Positions 1 through 9,152 of a stretch of 64,000 nt of DNA are shown piece by piece. The position numbers and the translations under genes were made by a program. Location: positions 310,001 to 374,000 of the forward strand of contig NZ_JARQWV010000001.1 in assembly GCF_029543245.1 (NCBI RefSeq), read 5' to 3'. The notes beneath the pieces were generated by a model. That model did not search any database. It saw nothing but the letters and a program-made list of their open reading frames with translations, and was not told the DNA's origin. The DNA comes from Caulobacter endophyticus (GTDB lineage Bacteria; Pseudomonadota; Alphaproteobacteria; Caulobacterales; Caulobacteraceae). Numbering within the stretch: the stretch's first letter is position 1; each line of letters opens with the position of its first letter.

Positions 1-3000
1 CCGCGCACCACGCGGGCCACGCCGTCCAGCACGGGGCTGGCCGTGGTGCCGCCGACATGGGCGTCCAGCGACAGTTCGACATCCAGCCCCCTGCCCTTCA
101 CGAAGATCCGGCGCGGGGCCTTGAGGGTGACGTCCAGCGCCATGCCCGAATTGGGCTTGCGGGCCTGCACCTCGACGCCCTGGACGAGGTCCTGCGGCCG
201 GTTGCGCTCGATGACGTCCATCGACACGACGCCGGCTGGAGTCTTGGACTGGGCCGAAACGTCGGCGCGGTCGATCGTCAGGGCGCCCGACAGCTTCACC
301 TTGCCGTCGGCGGCGCGGTTGATCGTCGTCTGGCCCGTGGCCTGGGCCTTGGCCAGCTCGTTGTCGATGACCTGGAAGTTCTTCATGTCGAGACGGAAGC
401 TGCCCACCCCGTCGCGGGCCAGGCTGATCCGCCCCGCGCCTGAGGCCGTGCCCCCGCGGCCATCGCCGGCCTGGGCCTGGCTGACGTCGATGGCGTTGTC
501 GGCGAGATTGGCCGAGATCGCCACGTCCTGCAGGCGCAGGCCGGTCTGGCCATCCTCGAAGCGACCGCCCGACAGCGAGGCGCGGCCCACGAGGCGGGGA
601 TCGGCCAGCGTGCCGGCCAGCGTGCCCTCGGCGTCGATCTTGCCCGACAGCCCCCGCTCTGGCCCGATCAGCAGGTCCCACAGCGGCTTGATCTCGCCCT
701 GGGCCAGGAAGCGGCCGTTCACGGCGCGCGTTCGGTCAATGGCCAGGCGGAAGGGCTTGGCCGAGGCTTCGGTCGGCAAGGTCAGGTCGGCTTCGGCCTT
801 CAGGCCTTGCGGATTGCTGCCGTTGGCCCGGATGGTCATCACCTTGTCGCGCAGGTCGCCGTGGATCGTGGCGTCCAGGGACTGCTCGGCCTTGGCCCCG
901 CGTTCGCGGGCGCCGGAGAGGTTGGCGTCGAGCTCGCCATCAAGCGCCTCGCCCTGGCCGCGAAGGGAGACCCGGGCGTCGAAACGGCCGGTGAGGTCGG
1001 GATTGAGCGCCGTCAGGCTGACGCCCACGAGGTCGGCGCGCAGATTGGCGAGGTCTCCGCCCACGTCGACATCGACGTCGGCGCGGCCGTCGCCGAGGTT
1101 CAGCCTCACCTTGCCGGTTGTGCGCGGTCCGCCCAGACGCAGTTGGGCGGTCTCGCGGGTCGATATCTCGGTGCGGGCCATCCGCCCCTTGGCGTCGAGG
1201 GTCAGGAGATAGTCCTCGGGCTGCTCGGTCAGCAAGCCCGTCCCGCCAAGGCGCCACCGTCCCGACGGCCCCTCGCCGCGAGCGTCCAGCGTCAGCGGCA
1301 ATCGGCTCATCGGCCCAGAGGCCTTGATGGCGGCGTTGCGAACCTTCCAGGCCCCGCCGGTGACGTCCTGGGCAGTCAGGTCGAGGGTGGCGGTCGGCCC
1401 GCCGGCGGCGTCGACGATCTTCGCCGAACCGCGCACCGAGCCTTGGGCCAGGAAGGCGCCGGGACCGACGGCAACGGTCAAGTCGGCGGTGGCCGGGCGG
1501 CCGTTGCGCAGCGACGCCGCGCCCCCGGCCTTCAGACCGCCCGCGTCGACGTCGAGGCCGGAAAGCTCCAGGCCGCCCGGTGCGAAGGCGAAGGCGGTCT
1601 TGGCCCGCGCGGGTCCGTACTGGCTGGTCGCCTCGAGAGCCGCCGCGCCGTCGGCGCCGTCGGCTCGCTTGGCGAAGGTGAGCGCCAGCTTGGCGTCCTT
1701 CAGCGGCAGGCGCGGCAGATCGATGCTGTCGAAGGCCGCCTGCAGGTCGGCGCGCGGCGCCGTGAGCGTTCCGGTGATCGCGCCCGTGCCCGACGCCTTA
1801 CCCGAAACCTCGACGGGACCGGCGCCGAACGGCCCTTCGGCCGACCAGTCGAGCTTGAAGGCCAGATTGCCCCCAGGATTCATGACGCCGGAGGTGCGGG
1901 CCCGCGCGACCGCGCCGTCGAGCTTGCCGTCAGCCACCGAAAGCTTGCCGTTATCCCACGCGGCGCGGGCCAAGACCCGGGGTGCAGCGCCAAGCAGGCG
2001 GTCCAGCTCGGCCAGGCCGCTGGCGAAGCCCGCGCCCCGCGCTTCGGCGTTGAAGTTCCAGGGCTTGTCGCGCGCCTGGCTGGCCGACCACTTGATCGAG
2101 GCCGAGCCCTTCATGCCGGGACGGATGGGCGCCAGCGACGCCACCTTGGCCGTGCCGTCGAACGAAAGGCCGCCCAGCAGACCGCGCTGGCCCTCGCCCT
2201 CGACGACGATGTTGGGCGCCACGATCTTGGCGCGCTTGATCAGGAACCGACCGTCCTTCAGGCGCGCGCCCTCGAAGTCGGCCTTCGGCGTGCGCCCCAG
2301 CGGCGCCAGCAGGCCCTCGCCCGCCCCGCCCTCGCCGCTCGCCGAGGCGCGGATGGTCAGCTCGCCCTTGCTCCAGCCGACGAACACCGGCCCCTTGGCC
2401 CGCGCCAGGCGGTAGCCGAACAGTTCGAGATTGGAGACGTCGCCCGGCCCCTCGACCGAGAAGCCGCCGTCGCCCAGCTTGAAGACGCCCTGCGCCCTGG
2501 CCGCGCCCATCTTCGGCATCGGCGTGATCTTGGAGAGGTCCTTCACGGCCGCCGAGAAGGTCACGCCCTCCGGCGCGGTGCGACGCTTGGCCAGGTCGGC
2601 CGGTCCCCGGGCGTCGAGCAACAGGTTGGGCGCGCGCAGCTTCAGCGACAGGTCGGTCAGCGCGCCGGCCTTGCGACCGACGACGTCGAGGTCGACCGAC
2701 GCCCCGAACATGCGCTCGTAGAGATCGGTGTGACTGGAGGCCGACAGGTCGACATGGCCGCTGGCCGAACCGCCCTGGGCGTTCCAGGCGCCGCCGGCGC
2801 GGAGAGGCACATCCTGGCCGCTCTGGGCCTTGACCGTGAAGGCGCCGGCCTGCGTCGTGCCGTTGGCCTTGGCGTCAAGCATGAAGGGGCGATCGGCCGG
2901 CAGGCCCAGGCTGCCGGCCAGCGCCCCGCCTTTGGCCTCCCGTCCGACCGCGGTCAGCAGCAGGGTCTTGTCTCGACCAAGGTCGAAGACGAGGTCCAGG

Positions 3001-3617
3001 TGGTCGCCAGGATGCAACCGGCTGGCCGCCGAAAGCCGACCGGCCTGGCCGCCCAGCCGCGCCATCTCAAAAGCGCCCGACAGGTCGAAATCGCCGGCGA
3101 CGTTGCTGAAGGCCGGCCGCGTGACCAGCCGCAACTTGAAGGCGTCGAGATCAGCCGAGATCGGCGCCGCGCCCGACTTGCCCTTCGGCCCGAGCGTCGG
3201 ACGGCGCACCAGCGTCACCTGCCGCGCCTCGATGCTTTCGGCGTGAAAGCGCCGCCACCAAAGCTCGCGGGGCTTCCAGACGACGCGCAGGTCCGCGCCT
3301 TCCAGCCAGACGCCCTTTTCGTCGGAGATGGTCAGCCGGCGCACGCCGAAGTCACGCCAGATGTCGCCTGACAGGCCCTCGATCTTGAGCGTGCCGATGC
3401 GGCCCAGCTTCAAGCCGCTGGTGCGTGCTTCGAGGAAGGCCCGGCCCTGCGGCGTGATCACGCCGTAACGCACGACGCCCAGAACGAGCGCGACAATGGC
3501 GACCAGCGTCACCGAGATGATGATCAGCAGGCCGGGCCCGCCGACGCGGCGCGCGACCTTGGCCGCGGCTTCGGCGACTTGCTCGACGGGTTCGGGCGGC
3601 GGCGCGGCGTCGGTCAA
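1..3617 (-). CDS. tamB: Translocation and assembly module protein TamB (partial, 3' end outside window)
   Basis: Inner-membrane-anchored TamB, the partner of TamA in inserting or delivering outer-membrane proteins and lipids. About 1205 codons are visible and the frame is still open at the left edge, so the last part of the C-terminal DUF490 domain is missing. I chose a TTG start at 3617 that overlaps the tamA stop (TTGA). From it the protein reads a short acidic/Pro N-terminus, one membrane anchor at about residues 29-49, then a long beta-repeat body (for example LKIEGLSGDIWRDFGV and LEGADLRVVWKPRELWW, typical of TamB N-termini). The segment nearest the left edge (DVELSLDAHVGGT) matches the DUF490 region. 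Adjacency to tamA supports the call. The many long plus-strand frames over it are shadows. Confidence 0.9.
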   Translation of the reverse strand, partial: MTDAAPPPEPVEQVAEAAAKVARRVGGPGLLIIISVTLVAIVALVLGVVRYGVITPQGRAFLEARTSGLKLGRIGTLKIEGLSGDIWRDFGVRRLTISDEKGVWLEGADLRVVWKPRELWWRRFHAESIEARQVTLVRRPTLGPKGKSGAAPISADLDAFKLRLVTRPAFSNVAGDFDLSGAFEMARLGGQAGRLSAASRLHPGDHLDLVFDLGRDKTLLLTAVGREAKGGALAGSLGLPADRPFMLDAKANGTTQAGAFTVKAQSGQDVPLRAGGAWNAQGGSASGHVDLSASSHTDLYERMFGASVDLDVVGRKAGALTDLSLKLRAPNLLLDARGPADLAKRRTAPEGVTFSAAVKDLSKITPMPKMGAARAQGVFKLGDGGFSVEGPGDVSNLELFGYRLARAKGPVFVGWSKGELTIRASASGEGGAGEGLLAPLGRTPKADFEGARLKDGRFLIKRAKIVAPNIVVEGEGQRGLLGGLSFDGTAKVASLAPIRPGMKGSASIKWSASQARDKPWNFNAEARGAGFASGLAELDRLLGAAPRVLARAAWDNGKLSVADGKLDGAVARARTSGVMNPGGNLAFKLDWSAEGPFGAGPVEVSGKASGTGAITGTLTAPRADLQAAFDSIDLPRLPLKDAKLALTFAKRADGADGAAALEATSQYGPARAKTAFAFAPGGLELSGLDVDAGGLKAGGAASLRNGRPATADLTVAVGPGAFLAQGSVRGSAKIVDAAGGPTATLDLTAQDVTGGAWKVRNAAIKASGPMSRLPLTLDARGEGPSGRWRLGGTGLLTEQPEDYLLTLDAKGRMARTEISTRETAQLRLGGPRTTGKVRLNLGDGRADVDVDVGGDLANLRADLVGVSLTALNPDLTGRFDARVSLRGQGEALDGELDANLSGARERGAKAEQSLDATIHGDLRDKVMTIRANGSNPQGLKAEADLTLPTEASAKPFRLAIDRTRAVNGRFLAQGEIKPLWDLLIGPERGLSGKIDAEGTLAGTLADPRLVGRASLSGGRFEDGQTGLRLQDVAISANLADNAIDVSQAQAGDGRGGTASGAGRISLARDGVGSFRLDMKNFQVIDNELAKAQATGQTTINRAADGKVKLSGALTIDRADVSAQSKTPAGVVSMDVIERNRPQDLVQGVEVQARKPNSGMALDVTLKAPRRIFVKGRGLDVELSLDAHVGGTTASPVLDGVARVVR

Positions 3618-5413
3618 AAGCTCTGCCCGATGCTGAGATAGATCTGAAATGCCGAGTCGCCCTCGCGCTTTTCGAGCGGAAAGGCGATGTCGGCGCGGAT
3701 CGGGCCGAAGCCGAGGTCGTAGCGAACCCCGAAACCGGCGCCGACGCTGAAGTCGCGGGTGTTGGGCGTCGGCTCGGTCCCGACGGCGCCCGCGTCGATG
3801 AACACCACCCCGCCCCACTGCTGGGTGAAGCGATGGCGCAGCTCAATCGAGCCTTCGAACAGCGACAGGCCGCCTTGCGGCGTGTTGTCCGACAGGCGCG
3901 GACCGATGGCCTGGTAGGAATAGCCGCGCACCGACCCGCCGCCGCCCGAATAGAAGCGCCGCGAGGCCGGCACTTCAGGCATGGTGCCGCCGAGCATCGC
4001 GCCCAGCTTCAAACGCCCGGCCAGCACGGTGTCGGCTTCCTTGCCGAACGGGATGTAGGCCGATCCCTGGGCCTGGGTGCGGATGTAGACGAGACTGGTC
4101 TCGCCGGTGATGGCGGTCGGCTCGGCCCGCGCCTCCACCCGCCAGCCACGGCGCGGATCCAGAATGTTATCCGAATAGTCCCAGGCATAGGCGCCCAGCG
4201 CCGTGAAGGTGGCCAGGTTCAGCCGCTGGCCCACCGGCAGGCCGTTGGCGGTTGTTCGTTCCTGGGTCTGCGACAGGTCGACCGAGAGACCGTAGGTGCG
4301 GTAGCGCGTCGTCTGCAAGCGGCGGGTCAGGTCCGCGCTCAAGGTGGCGCCGGTTTCGTCATAGGCGTCGGTGGTGTCGGCGAACACCCGGCTGGTCAGC
4401 TTCAGGGTTTGCTGCGGGCGGCCCCAGTGCGGCAGCGCCACCGAGCCCTCCAGGCTCTTCTCCAGCTTGGCGACGCGCGTGGTGATCGTCGTGGTGTCGG
4501 CGCGGCGCAGGCGGTTGTAGCGGATCCACTTGGCGTCGACGCCAGGGCCTTCGCTGGTCGAATAGCCGGCGCCCAGTTCCAGGGTCCGCGAGGCGCGGTC
4601 TGACAGCGTGACCTGGATCGGCCGCAGGCCTTCGGGCGTGGCCTTGTCCTTCGGCGCCAGGGCCACCGAGACGGTGTCGTAGACGCCGGTGTCTCGCAGG
4701 CGACGCTCGAGCTCGGCGATGTCCTCCGGATCGTAGACGTCGCCTTCCTTCCAGGGCGCCAGGCGATGCAGCCAATCGAGCTTGGTCCGGCCCTTGGTCG
4801 ACAGCTCCACGCCGTCGACCTTCACCAGGTCGCCCGCGGCGATGACGAAGGTCGGGCGGACGGTGTGGTCGGCGTGGTCGACGATCACCTGGCGCGGATC
4901 GGCCATGGCGTCGGCATAGCCCAGCTTCTGCACCTGGGCGACGGCGCGGCCCTCGGCGCCCAGAATCTCGGCGGCCCGGCCGGCGGCCCCCTCGGTAAGA
5001 CCCAGGACCGAGAACGCGCGCTCGCGGACACCCTCGTCCGGCGGCGTTCCCGACCAGTCGATTCGAGGATCGGCGATGACGAACAGCGGACCCGGCGTGA
5101 CCTTCACCGTGCCGCGCGGCGGGTCCGTCTCGGTGACGTCGGGATCGACGACATAGGCGTAGTAGCCCTCGGCGCGCATCACGGCGACGGCGTCGTCGGC
5201 GGCGTCGCGGGCTCGCCTACGGGCCTCGGAACGGCTGGCCGGCGGGCCGTCGGACTGGGTCAGGGCGCGTTGAATGGCTTCGCGCAGGGCGCGATCCTCG
5301 ACGCCGGTAATGGTCGCCGATGGTTCGTCCGCTTTAGCCTGAGCCGCCACGGCCGCGATCGCGGCCGCCAAGCCCAGGACTGTCGTCTTACGCACCAAGC
5401 CAAGTCCCCGCAC
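3614..5413 (-). CDS. tamA: Autotransporter assembly complex protein TamA (BamA/Omp85 family)
   Basis: Outer-membrane Omp85 protein of 599 residues. It has a signal peptide (about residues 8-28), three POTRA-like domains (to about 270) and a 16-strand barrel ending in a C-terminal Phe (YLSIGQSF). The barrel carries the family's loop-6 motif, seen as GGGGSVRGYSYQ. With TamB it forms a periplasm-spanning module for outer-membrane biogenesis. The tamB start overlaps its stop by four bases, so the two are translationally coupled. The start is uncertain: GTG 5413 gives the longest form, but a second GTG at 5395 has GGGGA about nine bases upstream and gives a cleaner signal peptide. Confidence 0.93.
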   Translation of the reverse strand: MRGLGLVRKTTVLGLAAAIAAVAAQAKADEPSATITGVEDRALREAIQRALTQSDGPPASRSEARRRARDAADDAVAVMRAEGYYAYVVDPDVTETDPPRGTVKVTPGPLFVIADPRIDWSGTPPDEGVRERAFSVLGLTEGAAGRAAEILGAEGRAVAQVQKLGYADAMADPRQVIVDHADHTVRPTFVIAAGDLVKVDGVELSTKGRTKLDWLHRLAPWKEGDVYDPEDIAELERRLRDTGVYDTVSVALAPKDKATPEGLRPIQVTLSDRASRTLELGAGYSTSEGPGVDAKWIRYNRLRRADTTTITTRVAKLEKSLEGSVALPHWGRPQQTLKLTSRVFADTTDAYDETGATLSADLTRRLQTTRYRTYGLSVDLSQTQERTTANGLPVGQRLNLATFTALGAYAWDYSDNILDPRRGWRVEARAEPTAITGETSLVYIRTQAQGSAYIPFGKEADTVLAGRLKLGAMLGGTMPEVPASRRFYSGGGGSVRGYSYQAIGPRLSDNTPQGGLSLFEGSIELRHRFTQQWGGVVFIDAGAVGTEPTPNTRDFSVGAGFGVRYDLGFGPIRADIAFPLEKREGDSAFQIYLSIGQSF

Positions 5414-5644
5414 GGAGCGCCCCCGGACCTCGTGTAGTCGGGCGCTTCACGGCTGTCACCCGGCGAAATGCTGCGGGAGCGAACGATCACGTCTTCTCAG
5501 GCCCGGCAATCGGCGCCCAAATGCTAGGCAGTCATGCGCAACCGCGCGGCGAGGGTCGAAATCCGCCGCGAACCTTTTCGAGGCGTTCTAGGTTTCCATC
5601 GACCAGCGCCGCTTCGGCGCGGGTCCAAGAGACGGACAATCAAC

Positions 5645-7186
5645 GTGGACACCGGCGTGGCGGCGAAACTACAGAGCCTGGACGAGGCCCCAACCCTGCC
5701 GATGACGGGCGCGGCCTATCTTCCAGGCATAGCTTACGACGAGATGTTCGCCGCCGGCGGCGACGTGCGGGCCCACTACGCCCCGTTGCAATCGCGGATG
5801 GCGACCCTGGGCGCCTCGGCCCTGGCCGACCGGCAGAAGACCCTTGAACGCTCGTTCCTGCTGCAAGGCATCACCTTCACGGTCTATGGCGCTGGCAGCG
5901 CCACCGAGCGGATCATCCCTACCGACCTCTTTCCCCGGATCATTCCCGCCGCCGAGTGGGCGCGGATCGAGTCGGGCCTGACCCAGCGCCTGCAGGCGCT
6001 GAACATGTTCCTCGCCGACATCTACGGCGAGCAGAAGATCCTGATGGACGGCGTGGTGCCGCGCGAACTGGTGCTGGGCGCACCGTCGTATCGGCGCGAG
6101 ATGCAGAACCTCTACGTGCCGCACAAGTCGTACGCCAATGTCTGCGGCAGCGACCTGATCCGCGGCCAGGACGGCGAGTTCGCCGTGCTGGAGGACAATC
6201 TGCGCGTCCCCTCGGGCGTGTCGTACATGCTGGCCAACCGCGACGCGGCCAAGCGCACCTTCCCGGGCACCTATCGCGAGGCGGGCGTGCGGCCGGTCGA
6301 GCGCTATCCCGACCTCCTGCTGGCCACGCTGAAAAGCATGAGCGCCGACTGGCGCTCTGACCCGCAGGTCGTGGTGCTGACCCCCGGCGTCTACAACAGC
6401 GCCTATTACGAGCACGCCTATCTGGCCCGCCTGATGGGCGTGCCGCTGGTCGAAGGCCGCGATCTCGTGGTGCACGACAACATGGTCTACATGCGCACCA
6501 CCACTGGCCTGCGCCGGGTGGACGTGATCTATCGCCGGGTCGACGACGACTTCATCGACCCCCTCACCTTCCGCCGGGATTCGTCGCTGGGCGCCGCGGG
6601 CCTGTTCAACGCCTATCGCGCCGGCAACGTGGTGATCTGCAACGCCCCGGGCACGGGCGTCGCCGACGACAAGGCCGTCTACGCCTTCGTGCCGGACATC
6701 ATCCGCTACTACCTCGGCGAAGACCCGATCCTGCCCAACATCGAAACCTATCTCTGTCGCGAGAAGAGCCAGCTCAGCCACGTGCTCGACAATCTCGACA
6801 AGCTGGTGGTCAAGGCCGTGGGCGCCTCGGGCGGCTACGGCATGCTGGTCGGGCCGCACGCGAGCGCCCAGGAGCGCGCCGACTTCGCCGAGGCCCTGAA
6901 GGCCGACCCGGCCAACTACATCGCCCAGCCCACGATCCAGCTGTCGACCGCCCCCTGTCTCGTGGACGGCCGCATCGAGCCGCGCCACGTCGACCTGCGC
7001 CCCTTCATCCTGTCGGGCGAAAAGACGATCGTCACGCCCGGCGCCCTCACCCGCGTGGCGCTGAAGCGCGGCTCGCTGGTGGTCAATTCCAGCCAGGGCG
7101 GCGGCTCAAAGGACACCTGGGTGCTGGCCGAAGAGAACGGCCACCACAACGGCAACGGCCATGCCCACAAGGGAGCAGGCCAATGA
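5645..7186 (+). CDS. Circularly permuted ATP-grasp protein (DUF404/DUF407)
   Basis: Predicted peptide-bond-forming (carboxylate-amine) ligase of the circularly permuted ATP-grasp type 2 family. Hallmarks are FLADIYGEQKILMDGVVP near residue 140, a GSDLIRGQDGEFAVLEDNLRVPSG-type segment, and the C-terminal VKAVGASGGYGM and DLRPFIL segments. The frame is open from 5534, but the first 37 codons are Arg-rich and unlike the family, so I prefer GTG 5645 (MDTGVAAKL), giving 513 residues. The C-terminus is His/Asn-rich (GHHNGNGHAH). It overlaps the next gene by ATGA and is the first gene of a three-gene unit with an alpha-E protein and a transglutaminase-like protein. The substrate is unknown. Confidence 0.85.
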   Translation: MDTGVAAKLQSLDEAPTLPMTGAAYLPGIAYDEMFAAGGDVRAHYAPLQSRMATLGASALADRQKTLERSFLLQGITFTVYGAGSATERIIPTDLFPRIIPAAEWARIESGLTQRLQALNMFLADIYGEQKILMDGVVPRELVLGAPSYRREMQNLYVPHKSYANVCGSDLIRGQDGEFAVLEDNLRVPSGVSYMLANRDAAKRTFPGTYREAGVRPVERYPDLLLATLKSMSADWRSDPQVVVLTPGVYNSAYYEHAYLARLMGVPLVEGRDLVVHDNMVYMRTTTGLRRVDVIYRRVDDDFIDPLTFRRDSSLGAAGLFNAYRAGNVVICNAPGTGVADDKAVYAFVPDIIRYYLGEDPILPNIETYLCREKSQLSHVLDNLDKLVVKAVGASGGYGMLVGPHASAQERADFAEALKADPANYIAQPTIQLSTAPCLVDGRIEPRHVDLRPFILSGEKTIVTPGALTRVALKRGSLVVNSSQGGGSKDTWVLAEENGHHNGNGHAHKGAGQ

Positions 7187-8124
7187 TGCTCGCTCGGGTC
7201 GCCGACAGCCTCTACTGGCTGGGCCGCTATATCGAGCGCGCCGAACACCTGTCGCGCCTGTCCAGCGTGATGTTGAACGCCACGCTGGACCAGACTGATT
7301 CCGGCATGCAGGCGGTGTGGATCGCCCTGTCGGCCGTCGGCGACGACGGGGCCGGCAAGGTCTCGCCCTTCGAGGCCGCCCGCGCGCTGGTGCTGGACCG
7401 CTCCGACCCCAACTCGGTGGTCTCGTCCCTGACCATGGCCCGCGAGAACGCCCGCCAGGTGCGCGACCAGATCACCACCGAGACCTGGGAACGGCTGAAC
7501 GTCCTGTACCTGCGGGTCACCGATCCGGGAGCCGAGGCCGAATTCGCCGACAATTCGGTGTCCTACCTGCACGACGTCATCGCCGACGTGCACCTCTTCA
7601 AGGGCGCGGCCGACGCCACCATGAGCCACGGCGAAAGCTGGCGGTTCATGATGCTGGGCATGTACCTGGAACGCGCCCAGCTGGTCTCCAGCCTGCTGGA
7701 GGTGTGCTTCGCCCAGGCCCCCAGCCGCGAGATCCACGACCACCTGGCGCTGGTCAGCCTGCTGCGTATGGCCTGCGCGCTGGAGCCGTACCTGCGGGTC
7801 TACACCGCCGAGATCGAGCCCAGGCACATTCTTGAATTCCTGGTCTTCGACGAGGACTTCCCGCGCTCGATCCGCTTCGCCACCTCGCGCATCGAGGAGC
7901 ACCTGACGGCGCTTGCCCGCCACGTCGAGGCCGCCGGACGCGCGGCCCCCGAGCGTCTGGCCGGCAAGCTGAAGGCCCGCCTGCAATACGCCGACGTCGA
8001 CGAACTCGAGACCATCGGCGCAGGCGCCCTGCTGACCACGGTCGTCAACGAGTGCGCCCGCATCCACGAAGCGATCTACGAGACCTTCGTCGCCTACCCC
8101 CTCGAACTCAGACTGCCGGCCTGA
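7183..8124 (+). CDS. Alpha-E domain protein (DUF403)
   Basis: A 313-residue all-helical protein of the alpha-E (DUF403) family, recognised from its N-terminus (RVADSLYWLGRYIERAEHLSRL) and helix-rich body. Members occur almost only beside circularly permuted ATP-grasp and transglutaminase-like genes, and are inferred to act with the ligase on an unidentified peptide substrate. The ATG overlaps the upstream stop (ATGA) and the downstream start follows after two bases, so the three proteins are probably made in fixed ratio. No signal peptide or membrane segment is visible, so it should be cytoplasmic. Confidence 0.88.
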   Translation: MMLARVADSLYWLGRYIERAEHLSRLSSVMLNATLDQTDSGMQAVWIALSAVGDDGAGKVSPFEAARALVLDRSDPNSVVSSLTMARENARQVRDQITTETWERLNVLYLRVTDPGAEAEFADNSVSYLHDVIADVHLFKGAADATMSHGESWRFMMLGMYLERAQLVSSLLEVCFAQAPSREIHDHLALVSLLRMACALEPYLRVYTAEIEPRHILEFLVFDEDFPRSIRFATSRIEEHLTALARHVEAAGRAAPERLAGKLKARLQYADVDELETIGAGALLTTVVNECARIHEAIYETFVAYPLELRLPA

Positions 8125-8126
8125 CC

Positions 8127-9113
8127 ATGCTGCTCGAAATCCGTCACGTCACCCAGTACCACTACGAGCGCCCTGTCCGCGAAAGCCTGATGGAGCTTTG
8201 GATGCAGCCCCAGAAGGGCGCGCGCCAGCGGCTGGTCAGCTTCGAGCTGGACGTCGAGCCGGCCGCCCAGCTGTTCTCCTACCCCGACAGCTTCGGCAAC
8301 GCCGTCTATCACTTCGACGTGCCCCAGCCGCACGACCGCCTGACCATCATCGCCCGCTCGGCGGTCGAGACCGAGCATGCGGTCGAACTGCCCAACAAGC
8401 TGGACATCGGCGAATGGGACCGGCTGCGCAGCGAGTTCGTGCGCGGCGAATGCTTCGACTTCCTGCGGCCGCACGGCTTCGTGCAGACCACCGAACGCCT
8501 CCTGGCCTTCATCGCCCAGCACGACCTGGAGGCCCTGCGCCGCCAGGATCCGCTGACCGCCCTGCGACGCCTCAACGAGACGCTCTACCAGTCGTTCGGC
8601 TACCAGCCGGGCCTCACCGACGCCGACAGCCCCATCGACCTAGCGCTTGAGGCCGGCAGCGGCGTCTGCCAGGACTTCGCCCACATCATGCTGGCCATCT
8701 GCCGCAACTGGGGCCTCCCGGCCCGCTATGTGTCGGGCTATCTGTTCACCGACCGCGAGGCCGGCGACCGCTCCGACCCCGACGCCACCCACGCCTGGAT
8801 CGAGGTGTTCCTGCCGAGCCTGCGCTGGGTGGGGTTCGACCCGACCAACAACTGCCTGACCGGCGAGCGCCACGTCGCCGTGGCGGTGGGGCGCGACTAT
8901 GCCGACGTCACGCCGTCACGCGGGGTCTACAAGGGCGACGCCGAGAGCCACCTGGCCGTGGGGGTGACAGTGCGCCGGGCCCGCGCGGCCCTAGCCGAAC
9001 CGGAATTCCTGCGCCTGGCCAAGCCCGCCTCGTTCGGCGCCCGCCGGCGCGGCGACGCCGCCGTTGTCCACCAGGACCAGCAGCGTCAGCAGCAACAACA
9101 ACAGCAGCAGTAG
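8127..9113 (+). CDS. Transglutaminase-like cysteine protease family protein with poly-Gln tail
   Basis: A 328-residue bacterial transglutaminase-like protein. The catalytic triad is readable: Cys181 in GSGVCQDFAH, His222 in DATHAWIE and Asp238 in VGFDPTNN. The N-terminal strand domain starts MLLEIRHVTQYHYERP, which is why I start at 8127 and not at the upstream in-frame ATG 8052. It closes the ATP-grasp/alpha-E unit and is expected to act as a peptidase or amidase on the product of the ligase (inference). The last 13 residues are almost all Gln (CAG/CAA run), which is not a family feature. The stop codon abuts the terminator of the convergent gene. Confidence 0.88.
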   Translation: MLLEIRHVTQYHYERPVRESLMELWMQPQKGARQRLVSFELDVEPAAQLFSYPDSFGNAVYHFDVPQPHDRLTIIARSAVETEHAVELPNKLDIGEWDRLRSEFVRGECFDFLRPHGFVQTTERLLAFIAQHDLEALRRQDPLTALRRLNETLYQSFGYQPGLTDADSPIDLALEAGSGVCQDFAHIMLAICRNWGLPARYVSGYLFTDREAGDRSDPDATHAWIEVFLPSLRWVGFDPTNNCLTGERHVAVAVGRDYADVTPSRGVYKGDAESHLAVGVTVRRARAALAEPEFLRLAKPASFGARRRGDAAVVHQDQQRQQQQQQQQ

Positions 9114-9144
9114 AAAAAGGCCCCGGCGGATCTCCACCAGGGCC
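9114..9144 (-). terminator. Rho-independent terminator of the SPFH gene
   Basis: On the minus strand an 11-bp stem with two G-T wobbles (GGCCCTGGTGG paired with CCGCCGGGGCC) is followed by TTTTT. It lies 9 bases past the SPFH stop and directly beside the stop of the convergent transglutaminase gene. Confidence 0.7.
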
Positions 9145-9152
9145 GAACTTCA

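Noticed and set aside
807..3371. 854-codon plus-strand open frame opposite tamB
   Set aside because: Very Arg/Gly/Ala-rich with no domain, opposite a well-supported tamB. It is an open frame caused by high GC codon bias.
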